A stretch of DNA of 13,419 nucleotides from Terriglobia bacterium (GTDB taxonomy: Bacteria > Acidobacteriota > Terriglobia > UBA7540): the NCBI GenBank assembly GCA_020072905.1, contig JAIQGB010000083.1:1-13419 (forward strand). The letters are read 5' to 3'. The notes below the pieces were generated by a model. The model saw only the letters and a program-made list of their open reading frames with translations, did not search any database and had not been told where the DNA came from. Shown here one piece after another: positions 6,450 through 13,419 of this stretch. A program made the translations under genes and the position numbers. Numbering within the stretch: the stretch's first letter is position 1; each line of letters begins with the position of its first letter.

Positions 6450-6863
6450 CTACTTTTCCTCTTGTTCAGAGCAACACCAGCCGTGGCCAGTTGGGGAATT
6501 CGAATCCTTCTCAAGCAACGGCTTAAGGAGAATGCAGGCTCCGATCACGATAAGAACGATGGCAAAGACCGGCACGTTCAATTTGAAGAACTCCCCCAGC
6601 CCGGCGAACAATGCAAGAATACCCACGACTAGGCTGAAAGCGCTCATTTTGATCCGATTGCAATAGCGAATCGCATTGAGCCCAAGCATGATGAGCCCCG
6701 CCGCAATCAGCCAACTCCCATGTGGGATCTGCGTCTCGGGCACCAGCCAGATGGTCCCGGTGGTGATTAATAGCACTCCCCAGCCGAAATCATCCAGACG
6801 CTTCTTCAAAGTAACCTTTCTTGTATTCTCATCACCTGAATTTGGTTTGTCGTTTGTGCTCAT
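6450..6863 (-). CDS. Small four-helix membrane protein (LiaF/DUF5668-like)
   Basis: The protein has 137 residues, with a charged N-terminal tail and then four hydrophobic segments at about 28-43, 50-66, 74-92 and 96-113. It ends in a hydrophilic tail with paired cysteines (GHGWCCSEQEEK). The pattern of short hairpin helices rich in Gly and Leu resembles the LiaI/LiaF transmembrane domain group, though I cannot name a specific family with certainty. The ATG at 6863 is preferred because GGAGG lies 6 bases upstream. It is 122 bases downstream of the AhpD-like gene on the same strand and converges with the ECF sigma gene. Its role is unknown; envelope-stress sensing would be a guess by analogy. 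Confidence 0.7.
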   Translation of the reverse strand: MSTNDKPNSGDENTRKVTLKKRLDDFGWGVLLITTGTIWLVPETQIPHGSWLIAAGLIMLGLNAIRYCNRIKMSAFSLVVGILALFAGLGEFFKLNVPVFAIVLIVIGACILLKPLLEKDSNSPTGHGWCCSEQEEK

Positions 6864-6985
6864 AGTTCCCTCCAACTAAGACTCGCGTGCAAAACCCAGA
6901 AATATCTCTCACCCCCAGGTATCTTCGACACGTAGCAGGACGGGTCTCCCCGCAAAAGGATAGGAGCCACATCTGATTCACACAT

Positions 6986-7330
6986 TCAGAAAGATTCCTT
7001 GCCTGCACGGATCTTCGCCTCCTCCAAAGCCCTTCGTCCAGCGGCGAGCGGTTTGTCCATGCGGGCAACAACATCCGCCCCAACTGCCTTCGCGAAGCAA
7101 TCGAGCCTTTGAACGTTTGCAGCTATCGGCAGGGTTTTATCTACATCCTGCCACGCACTGCCTTCTTTCAACGCCCGTATGACCATCCTTTCAGCGCACG
7201 TTTCGCAGCCACCAGCAATAACCATGGCTATCGGAATCAAGTCCTGAAGCTTAGCCTCCTGCCTCGGCTGCAACGGTCGCGGTTCGGCCGCGATACTTTG
7301 GGAATCAATCTTTTTTTGAACCGTACACAT
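6986..7330 (-). CDS. AhpD/carboxymuconolactone decarboxylase-like protein
   Basis: This 114-residue protein has the core D-L-I-P-I-A-M-V-I-A-G-G, then C-E-T-C at 42-45, then A-E-R-M-V-I-R-A-L-K-E-G. A C-x-x-C motif between two helices marks the AhpD-like/CMD fold, in which the cysteine pair reduces peroxides or peroxiredoxin partners. The His that follows the second Cys in AhpD is not evident, so enzymatic activity is uncertain. The ATG at 7330 is supported by AAGGAG 9-10 bases upstream. Its neighbour is a membrane protein, and an ECF sigma factor lies beyond that. ECF sigma genes are often found beside CMD genes, so a stress-response link is plausible but not shown. Confidence 0.72.
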   Translation of the reverse strand: MCTVQKKIDSQSIAAEPRPLQPRQEAKLQDLIPIAMVIAGGCETCAERMVIRALKEGSAWQDVDKTLPIAANVQRLDCFAKAVGADVVARMDKPLAAGRRALEEAKIRAGKESF

Positions 7331-7881
7331 GCCTGTTTTCTCCTTTCCACGAGCCTCAACTGTCCTTCGGTCTTCATACTCAAGGTCGAAAACGGCTGGC
7401 AGAAGGATACAAGTTTATTCGCAGGAGCCGCGCCGAAGCCGAATGGACGACAGAGTGACCAGTCGCAGTGCACAAGTGAGCGATCCAGAAACGGCAAAGG
7501 AGAAGCGAAAGATGGGGTTTTGGACGAGTTGTCGCCGACTCGGAAATTGAAACCTTAGGGGCACATTCTTTGATAACTATTTTGAACGGGGTCTCCCTTG
7601 GAGAGTCCCCTGGGCATATCCCGTGGCGTAGCCACACGGACGTGGCATGTTCCTTGAGCCCGCCCCCCGACTGCATCAAATGGGCGGATCGAGCGGACCC
7701 GCATCTCATTGACTCTTCAAAGCGGAGGCCCGTCGGTTCTGACTGTGCCAAAGGATGTGTTTTGGGACAGTTTCTATGAGGCCTCTCGAAGAACAGGGGT
7801 CAAGGCGCAGAGGCTGAAGAGCAAAGGCAACCCATCACTCACACGCACCTCCGACCGTCGTAGTAGATTATGCGTAGGAGG
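7331..7881. other. Intergenic region between the BREX operon and the AhpD-like gene
   Basis: I find no convincing gene. A 123-codon - strand frame (7380-7751) shows no family motifs and covers two obvious stem-loops (7588-7610, 7621-7639). ACCTCC at 7847-7852 can pair with GGAGGT at 7877-7882, just after the brxL stop, but the 24-base loop and lack of a T-run make it a poor terminator. Confidence 0.5.
7588..7639. repeat. Tandem stem-loops in intergenic DNA
   Basis: The first hairpin has GGGG-TCTCC (7588-7596), a CTT loop and GGAGA-gt-CCCC (7600-7610), making 9 pairs with a 2-base bulge. The second has GTGGC (7623-7627), a GTA loop and GCCAC (7631-7635). It can alternatively pair CCGTG (7621-7625) with CACGG (7635-7639). 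They lie 11 bases apart. No T-run follows either one. Confidence 0.6.
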
Positions 7882-9912
7882 TCACAGCTCGATTGCCTTC
7901 AAGACTGCGCGGTCAACATCCCCGTAGAAGATCACGTCGAGTTTCTCAACCGTTTCTTCGGGAAGGGCTCCAAACTGCGACTTGTTCGAAATCGGCACCA
8001 GGGCGCGAAGCGCTCCGTTCTCAAGAGCGACCTGCAATGGTTCGGTAATCGAAGGAACTCCCTTTAAGTTGCCTTGAATCGTCAAGTCACCCATCACCAC
8101 GGTTCCAGCCTGGACGCGCCGATTCTGGATCGCCGACATGACTGCCACGTAGAAGGCTACACCACAGGTGCATTCGATTCGTGCTCCGGAGAGATCCACT
8201 GCCTCTGTGCAGATGTCCTTCTGTGCTAACAGTGATGTGAGGCCGAGCTTTTCCTTCACGACCTGAAGGTAACTCACAGCGCGATTCAGCGATTCCTTCA
8301 ACCCTTTCTCGAGGCCACCCGGCGTGCGGATCTTTCCGGTACCCGCCGTCAGGGAAACCTCGAGTCGGAAAAGCCCTACTTTCCCTTCGGCATCCGCGGC
8401 GACAGTGTAAAGCGAGCCCGGCGGCAATGGATCCTGGGAAATGGCGCCCTTACCCCCTTGTTCGGGCACCGCAACAGTGCGTTCGGTCCCATCCTCTTGA
8501 GTGATGTAGGAAAAACTCGTCTTATAGAATTCGAACGACCCGCGTTTTTTGAGTTGCTCCTTGACGCGGCGCCGTCCCTCCAGCGCCAATTCCAAGTAAG
8601 TCCGCAGTTCCTCCTTCGTATAGTCCCCGTCAGGGTGCAAGAGCTTGAGCAAACCGCTGGCCGTCTTCTTGACAGCGGTAGCGTCCCGCCCTTCCACGTG
8701 GGACCCGAACCGATAATGTCGTTCTACTGCATCGAAGCGATTGTCTTTCCTCAAGACGCGAAATGCCTCGGCGATGTAGTCAGTTACAAAACCGTAGTGC
8801 GTGGTCAGGATGTCCTTGGAGTTCTTTGGAGTCTCCCATCCTGGCATGTAGAAATGAAGTCGGTCGATGACTGCGAGGTCAAATTCGTCAGGAAGAGGCT
8901 GGAACAGATCGGTTGCTGCATTTTGGACAAGGCTCTCCACGGGCTGGTTGAGGTTTCCAACAAAGACCAATGAGGCGTCGGCGTGAACCTGTGTCACTCC
9001 TCTACTGAATCGTCCGTTCGCCATATAGTCTTTCATGATTTGGATCGTATCTGGGTCATTAACCTTCATTCCGCCCACTTCATCGAATGCGACGACATCC
9101 CAATGACCTACGAGCCCAACCTGCCGCCGCGCATTGTTGTAGAACAGATTCGCGCTGCTGGCTTTACCACCAGAGATCAGAATGCAGTACGGTGACATCT
9201 CGCTAAAGGCATATGACTTCCCAGTGCCGCGGGGGCCAAGCTCGATGAAGTTATAGTTCTTCTCGACGAACGGGACAAAACGAGAGAGGAGCAAGAGCTT
9301 TACGCGTTCATCGAAACGCGCCGGCTCAAGTCCCGTGCTACGCAGCAGTGCGTCTATCCATTCATTCGTCGTGAATCCCTTGCGACCCGTGCAGTATTCT
9401 TCGAAGTCGAAACGAGCCAGCTGAATAGGCTTCAATTCGGAGACGTGAAACGGGCTTCCCTTGCCGCCGTCCTCATTCGGCCGATACTCGATGTCAACAA
9501 TTGCCCAGATCCCTCCTTCGAGGAGGCGCTCGAATCGCCGGTGAAACTCTTCCGGAATATGAATCCGCGAGTAGCTGAAGTTGTCCATTGAAGCCCAGTA
9601 TTTCGTCTCGCTGGGCAGGAAGCGCACCTCAACACGGTCGATAAATCGGTGTCGGCCGTGCTGTTCGACAAGCGACTGTGCCTTGTTAGCCTCGTCATGG
9701 CGAAAGTAGTTGGTCTTCAGGGTTTCCTTCACGGCATCGATGCCAATTCGGATTTCATTTTCGTCGTCCGACGCGCAGTATTTGCCAAGCAGGTATTCGA
9801 GGACGTAAGAGGGAACGTTCTCCCCACCTTTGATCTGGTGCAGTAAGTCTTTCCGGACCACCCGTCCAGCAAAGGTCTGGGTGAGCTTGGCATCGAGTGC
9901 GTCGGACTGCAT
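7882..9912 (-). CDS. brxL: BREX protein BrxL (AAA+ ATPase with Lon-like domain)
   Basis: The protein has 676 residues, the usual BrxL size. An N-terminal BrxL-specific region (about 1-200) is followed by an AAA+ domain with Walker A G-P-R-G-T-G-K-S (226-233), Walker B V-V-A-F-D-E (273-278), the sensor F-V-G-N-L-N (317-322) and D-R-L-H-F-Y-M-P-G-W-E (350-360). A Lon-protease-like domain (about 505-676) closes it, ending in V-V-M-G-D-L-T-I-Q-G-N-L-K-G. Aligned with Lon, the catalytic Ser (P-S-A-G) falls on Thr582 (C-T-C-G) and the catalytic Lys (G-G-L-K-E-K) on Thr623 (S-I-T-E-P), so protease activity is doubtful. In BREX, BrxL acts in phage exclusion as a DNA-associated ATPase assembly. The ATG at 9912 has AGGGAG 5 bases upstream. 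It is the last gene of the operon, 12 bases after pglZ. Confidence 0.92.
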   Translation of the reverse strand: MQSDALDAKLTQTFAGRVVRKDLLHQIKGGENVPSYVLEYLLGKYCASDDENEIRIGIDAVKETLKTNYFRHDEANKAQSLVEQHGRHRFIDRVEVRFLPSETKYWASMDNFSYSRIHIPEEFHRRFERLLEGGIWAIVDIEYRPNEDGGKGSPFHVSELKPIQLARFDFEEYCTGRKGFTTNEWIDALLRSTGLEPARFDERVKLLLLSRFVPFVEKNYNFIELGPRGTGKSYAFSEMSPYCILISGGKASSANLFYNNARRQVGLVGHWDVVAFDEVGGMKVNDPDTIQIMKDYMANGRFSRGVTQVHADASLVFVGNLNQPVESLVQNAATDLFQPLPDEFDLAVIDRLHFYMPGWETPKNSKDILTTHYGFVTDYIAEAFRVLRKDNRFDAVERHYRFGSHVEGRDATAVKKTASGLLKLLHPDGDYTKEELRTYLELALEGRRRVKEQLKKRGSFEFYKTSFSYITQEDGTERTVAVPEQGGKGAISQDPLPPGSLYTVAADAEGKVGLFRLEVSLTAGTGKIRTPGGLEKGLKESLNRAVSYLQVVKEKLGLTSLLAQKDICTEAVDLSGARIECTCGVAFYVAVMSAIQNRRVQAGTVVMGDLTIQGNLKGVPSITEPLQVALENGALRALVPISNKSQFGALPEETVEKLDVIFYGDVDRAVLKAIEL

Positions 9913-9924
9913 GTTCGCTCCCTA

Positions 9925-12462
9925 TTACTCCATTATCGAGTTCTTTAGCTTCAGGCGGCTGAAGATCGCCCCAGTCGTGGGCTCGGTTGCACGAATCTCT
10001 GCCGAGGGCCCGGAGAAATCGTCGTGGATGCGAACGGGAACCTGTGTTTCCTGGCCTTTCTCGAGTTTCACCAAACCCGTCGCCGGATCACGAGCGTCGC
10101 AGTCGGCCGCTTCCCCGACGATTTTGGCCTTTGGCCCCGGACCGTCGTAAGCATCAATGCGCACTGTGAGTGAATCCGCAAGCAGGGCGTTGAACCAGAC
10201 CTTCACTCCGACCACGCGACTCGTAAATAGGTCTGCACGGTATCGGATTTCAACTTCCTCAGCAGCCTTTCCAGTCACTTGCCGTCCGCGCGCTTGCAGA
10301 ACCACGACGGGAACAATGCACTCCTGCAGGGATAATCCCTCGTGGAAGTAACTCTGGCCAGCGACGAACACGCTAAATCCAGTGGGGACTACAAACTCTC
10401 GTATGGGTCCTGTAATGCCCAGGCGCGGAGCCGCGAACACCATGACTCCCTGCGGCGTCGAGAAACTACTCCCAAGTAGACATCGCCGTTTCACTGTCTT
10501 CCATTCCCCTGGTGGCGGCTGGATCACTGTCCCAGGCGCAACCTCCGGGAGTAGTACATGGCCATGGTCCGCCGCATAGACGAATACCTCAAATCCCAGT
10601 CCAATGAGCCTGTCGGTAGCAGCGCGTACGTCCCCGATAATGCCCGTCATCAACTTCCGGGCAAGGTAAAGGCTGAGGCCTTCACCCAGTGCATCGATCT
10701 CCTGCGTTCGGACCACCACTAGGTCAGCTTTCCCGACTTTCTCCTGCAATTTCTTTGGAGAGATGGACAACACATCGCCTATAGGAAACTCGCGGAATCG
10801 GTCGCCGTAATTCTCGCCAAGAAGACCCATTCGGTCGGCGGAGTTGCAGAGTGCCCTTCCTGCGATCGCAGGTACCACATCGCTACCATCTTCCACCAAC
10901 GTATAGGCACCATCGGCGCCAGGCATGAGCGCAGCCATGCCGCATGTAGTTGTGGTGGGCAGCACAGTTGCCGCTGATGCGATGGTCACAGAGCCAAGGG
11001 AGTCGAGCGTACCTCCCAGGTCTCTTCCCATCTCATACCGCATTGAATCGACCAGGAAGTAAGCTACTTTTCGGCGTTCTTCTAGTGCTGGAGTAACGTA
11101 TCTGTCGAAGACCTGAGTTTGACGAAGGACACCCTCGGGCGGCCAACCTTCTCGTTCCGCGGCTCTCAAGAAAACCGCTTGTGCCGCTCCAACCACTTCG
11201 GTGTATCGCTGCCGGCAAATGGTGACCAAACCAGCCACTTCTTCGTCCTCAGCACAGACGGCGGCTCCCTGTTCGACGAGCCTTTGCTGACGGTCCGTTT
11301 GCCAGAACCCTTCCGTGGCAGTGTAAGCCTGGACCAACTCGCGAACAGTAGCACCCGTCTTAAGGACTTCCTTGCTCCAAGCCTCGACAGCAACGAGGAA
11401 ATCGATGCAACGTTCGGCAAGCTTCCAAAGGAGCGCTCGTTCAGGGATGTAGCGCCATACGGATTGCCGGCGTTGTTCAACCACTTGGCGCGCCTCTGTG
11501 AGGTTTCCGGCATTCGCCAAGGACTCCAGCCTTTTCAGATAAGCTCGTTCCTCAAACGGGAATGTATCGCAACTTCCTAACTCCGGCCGGTCAGCGGCCA
11601 GCTCGGGTAGCCGAAGCTCCTTCTCGACCCGGCCCGCCAGCGCAATGTAGCCGTCGCGGGTGTCATCGGAGGTTCGCATTCTTTCGCACAGCGAGTAGAT
11701 CGCTTGACGGTATTCGTCCGCTGCTCGGGCCACACCGGTCAACTGGTCTGGCAAGACTCCCGGCAGGTCCAAGGCGAACTCCGAGAGAAGAACGTAGCGC
11801 CCCAGATGTTCAAGAATCGATTCCAAGGCGGTGACACGCGAAGGCGGGACAAAACCCAGGCCGGCTTGAAGCAGCCGGAGCAACTCGTTGCTGGCCCCGG
11901 TCACACCGGTCAACTTTTTCGGGGAGTCATCCCGGCACAAAAGCTGTGCTGTAACTTCGATCAGTGAATCGCTGCCAAGGGCTTCCTGAAGCAACGGATA
12001 GCGAACGCTCTCCCCCAAGCCCTCGATGAGTGCAAGATTTGGACGCCCTTCCGCAAAGAGGCGATCGATCTCGCGAGCCTGGTCCGGCGTCGCCTGGCGC
12101 GCCAGTGACTGAAACGTTTCCGCTTCCTTATCCCCGAATGCGACCCCCACCAAGGCAAAGCCTTCAAAGGGATCCTCGCGCCGCTGGTCATCAGTTCGGC
12201 CGCGCGGCCAGGGACAGTAGATCAAAAGGCTCCCGTTCTTCACTGAAGGGGAGTAGCTCACGTCGTTCAATCCGCACAACACTTCATCGGCCTGTCGGCG
12301 AGCGCGAAGCCGGGAGGCTGCGGCAAGTATCGCGGTACAATTGGGCGCAGCGAAGACACGCGCGATTTCTTCGAATGCCTTCTCCCCATCGTACCAAACC
12401 ACCACCCGCTTCTGTTCGAGAAGGTCAACGAGCCGTTTCTTTAGATATGCCGTTAGGCTCAA
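9925..12462 (-). CDS. pglZ: BREX protein PglZ (alkaline phosphatase superfamily)
   Basis: The protein has 845 residues. The N-terminal region (about 1-460) is BREX-specific and helical. The PglZ domain (about 465-745) carries metal-site elements of the alkaline phosphatase fold: V-A-Y-F-L-V-D-S-M-R-Y-E-M (466-478), L-P-T-T-T-T-C-G-M-A-A (501-511), L-V-V-V-R-T-Q-E-I-D (581-590) and Y-A-A-D-H-G-H-V-L-L (629-638). A later H-E-G-L-S-L-Q-E-C-I-V-P is also conserved. PglZ is a core protein of all BREX types and is needed for phage exclusion. The start is a TTG at 12462 that shares the bases of the pglX stop (TTGA overlap) and has GGGAG upstream. This indicates coupled translation with pglX. Confidence 0.92.
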   Translation of the reverse strand: MSLTAYLKKRLVDLLEQKRVVVWYDGEKAFEEIARVFAAPNCTAILAAASRLRARRQADEVLCGLNDVSYSPSVKNGSLLIYCPWPRGRTDDQRREDPFEGFALVGVAFGDKEAETFQSLARQATPDQAREIDRLFAEGRPNLALIEGLGESVRYPLLQEALGSDSLIEVTAQLLCRDDSPKKLTGVTGASNELLRLLQAGLGFVPPSRVTALESILEHLGRYVLLSEFALDLPGVLPDQLTGVARAADEYRQAIYSLCERMRTSDDTRDGYIALAGRVEKELRLPELAADRPELGSCDTFPFEERAYLKRLESLANAGNLTEARQVVEQRRQSVWRYIPERALLWKLAERCIDFLVAVEAWSKEVLKTGATVRELVQAYTATEGFWQTDRQQRLVEQGAAVCAEDEEVAGLVTICRQRYTEVVGAAQAVFLRAAEREGWPPEGVLRQTQVFDRYVTPALEERRKVAYFLVDSMRYEMGRDLGGTLDSLGSVTIASAATVLPTTTTCGMAALMPGADGAYTLVEDGSDVVPAIAGRALCNSADRMGLLGENYGDRFREFPIGDVLSISPKKLQEKVGKADLVVVRTQEIDALGEGLSLYLARKLMTGIIGDVRAATDRLIGLGFEVFVYAADHGHVLLPEVAPGTVIQPPPGEWKTVKRRCLLGSSFSTPQGVMVFAAPRLGITGPIREFVVPTGFSVFVAGQSYFHEGLSLQECIVPVVVLQARGRQVTGKAAEEVEIRYRADLFTSRVVGVKVWFNALLADSLTVRIDAYDGPGPKAKIVGEAADCDARDPATGLVKLEKGQETQVPVRIHDDFSGPSAEIRATEPTTGAIFSRLKLKNSIME

Positions 12463-13370
12463 TCTTCATCTCCCAACACGGATTGTTCGAACTCTTCCTT
12501 TTGTTTTCGCGACCTCTTCCTTTTGCTCGGTTTAGCCGACACTTCGCAGAGTTCTTCCAGGCCGTGAGCAATGGCGATAGAGCGATTGTGCTTGCAGACC
12601 TCACGCACGTCTTTGCGCCACTTCGGGAGGCGGAACAGCTTCCACAGGGGCGACGCGGTAACGAGCACGCCATCGTTGAGGTTGGGCTTGTAGGGGAGGC
12701 CAGCAACGCGCTGCAATTCATCGCGGAACTCGCACAGTTCTTCGAGAAACACCTTTGTCTCTTCAAAAGCATCTCGCAGCTTCGAAGCTGCGCGACCCGC
12801 GGCACCAGGTAGATCGGATTCAATCTGGCGAAGTTGTTTTTCGACCTCATCAATCTTGGGTTTTACGTACTTGTTGAGGGCGGTGTATAGAGTCTGGTCG
12901 TTCAGGCGGTGATAGTAGATCCAGAGCGTGTAGGACCCCGAAGCGGTCGAGAGTGGCCAGTAGATGGGTGCCTGGCGGCGGCTCTTCGAGTAGCGTTTGA
13001 GGTGGTCGGCAAAGAATAAGGCCGGCTTGCGGAGGTATTCTCTCAAGTCCTTCACGTCCAGGATTTCACAGGCTTCCTGCTCGATAGCCTCAGAGCGATC
13101 TTTCCAAATTACCGTAAGGACTTGCCTGACGCGGAGGACGATGTCGTCGCGATGTGGTTGGGTGCCGTCCACGCCAAGGTCATCCACCAGGATGCCGTCC
13201 CACGGAATTTCGAGGGGGTAATGCCACTGGCCGGCGGCTTGGAGGCGGCGAACGTCGTCTTGGGTTAGCGGCAGGCCTTGGTCGTTCTGAAGAATCCCCG
13301 GCGGACAGCCCGGCAGAGGCGCGAACGGGTCGGCTCCACAAACGGTGATCGTGCTCGGAATTGAATCGCC
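12459..13370 (-). CDS. pglX: BREX adenine methyltransferase PglX, C-terminal part
   Basis: About 303 residues are present. They include P-F-A-P-L-P-G-C-P-P-G, then W-D-G-I-L-V-D-D, R-V-R-Q-V-L-T-V-I-W, EAIEQEACEILDVKDLREYL and FFADHLKRYSKSRRQAPIYW. P-L-S-T-A-S-G-S-Y-T-L-W, a coiled-coil stretch, then VAGLPYKPNLNDGVLVTASP and L-W-K-L-F-R follow. These are hallmarks of the C-terminal region of type I BREX PglX, the enzyme that methylates host DNA to mark self. The catalytic N-P-P-Y domain would lie further right, outside the window. A Lys/Arg-rich tail ends the protein. The frame is open only back to 13370, where a TAG at 13371-13373 interrupts it. True pglX is about 1200 residues, so this is either a partial gene with a stop or frame error, or a broken gene. 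Confidence 0.85.
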   Translation of the reverse strand, partial: GDSIPSTITVCGADPFAPLPGCPPGILQNDQGLPLTQDDVRRLQAAGQWHYPLEIPWDGILVDDLGVDGTQPHRDDIVLRVRQVLTVIWKDRSEAIEQEACEILDVKDLREYLRKPALFFADHLKRYSKSRRQAPIYWPLSTASGSYTLWIYYHRLNDQTLYTALNKYVKPKIDEVEKQLRQIESDLPGAAGRAASKLRDAFEETKVFLEELCEFRDELQRVAGLPYKPNLNDGVLVTASPLWKLFRLPKWRKDVREVCKHNRSIAIAHGLEELCEVSAKPSKRKRSRKQKEEFEQSVLGDED

Positions 13371-13419
13371 CTATGTGTGGAGCTTTTTCGAATCGTGCCA
13401 GACCGCGGGTACTATCACC

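Noticed and set aside
7521..7537. Possible sigma-54 promoter, + strand TTGG-N10-GC
   Set aside because: GG and GC spacing fits, but the bases between match poorly and no + strand gene lies downstream.
7380..7751. - strand 123-codon frame between the AhpD-like gene and brxL
   Set aside because: Composition is rich in Ser, Arg and Cys without domain motifs, there is no ribosome site, and it covers two stem-loops. Probably spurious.
7735..7751. Possible sigma-54 promoter, - strand TTGGCACAG
   Set aside because: The -24 half is good, but the -12 half has AC where GC is essential, and no gene start follows at a sensible distance.
7847..7882. ACCTCC/GGAGGT pair after brxL as a terminator
   Set aside because: Only six pairs around a 24-base loop, no T-run, and one arm overlaps the stop codon.
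12030..12812. + strand 260-codon frame
   Set aside because: Antisense to pglZ and pglX, both firmly identified.

Overview
The window is GC-rich bacterial DNA. Its mix is a multi-PAS/GAF sigma-54 activator, a STAS-ECF sigma gene set, a Tat-exported phosphoesterase with a cupredoxin, and a BREX defence operon. This suggests an environmental Gram-negative chemoheterotroph or lithotroph. The style recalls Acidobacteriota, Nitrospirota, NC10 or related proteobacterial lineages, but no marker gene fixes the taxon.

Left part (1-5055). The first 250 bases are the C-terminal part of a SufS-type cysteine desulfurase on the + strand. It stops abruptly at 'RAGH' and is joined tail-to-tail to a cupredoxin on the - strand that is itself cut before its copper ligands, so the joint near 241-256 looks chimeric or rearranged. 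Leftward from about 2200, all on the - strand, run a STAS-domain protein, a decayed ECF sigma factor, a Tat-dependent metallophosphoesterase and the cut cupredoxin. In front of the STAS gene lies a good sigma-54 (-24/-12) promoter at 2186-2202. The gene upstream of it (2460-4859) encodes a PAS-PAS-GAF-AAA+-Fis sigma-54 activator, the obvious candidate to drive it. That activator has lost its own N-terminus: a GAF start at 5055 runs into a PAS tail in another frame.

Middle part (5056-7881). A mostly empty spacer with inverted repeats leads to a sigma-70-type promoter and an ECF sigma factor (+). Convergent to it are a four-helix membrane protein and an AhpD/carboxymuconolactone decarboxylase-like protein (-). 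Another spacer with two stem-loops separates these from the defence operon.

Right part (7882-13419). brxL, pglZ and the C-terminal part of pglX lie on the - strand, tightly packed (4-base overlap and 12-base gap), in the gene order of type I BREX phage defence. brxA, brxB, brxC and the methylase domain of pglX would lie beyond the right edge. The pglX frame meets an in-frame TAG at 13371-13373, about 50 bases from the edge, which may be real damage or another end artefact.

Nothing here is an unmistakably new system. The best leads are the sigma-54-driven STAS/(ECF)/phosphoesterase/cupredoxin cluster, the remodelled sigma-54 activator, and the two suspect sequence ends.
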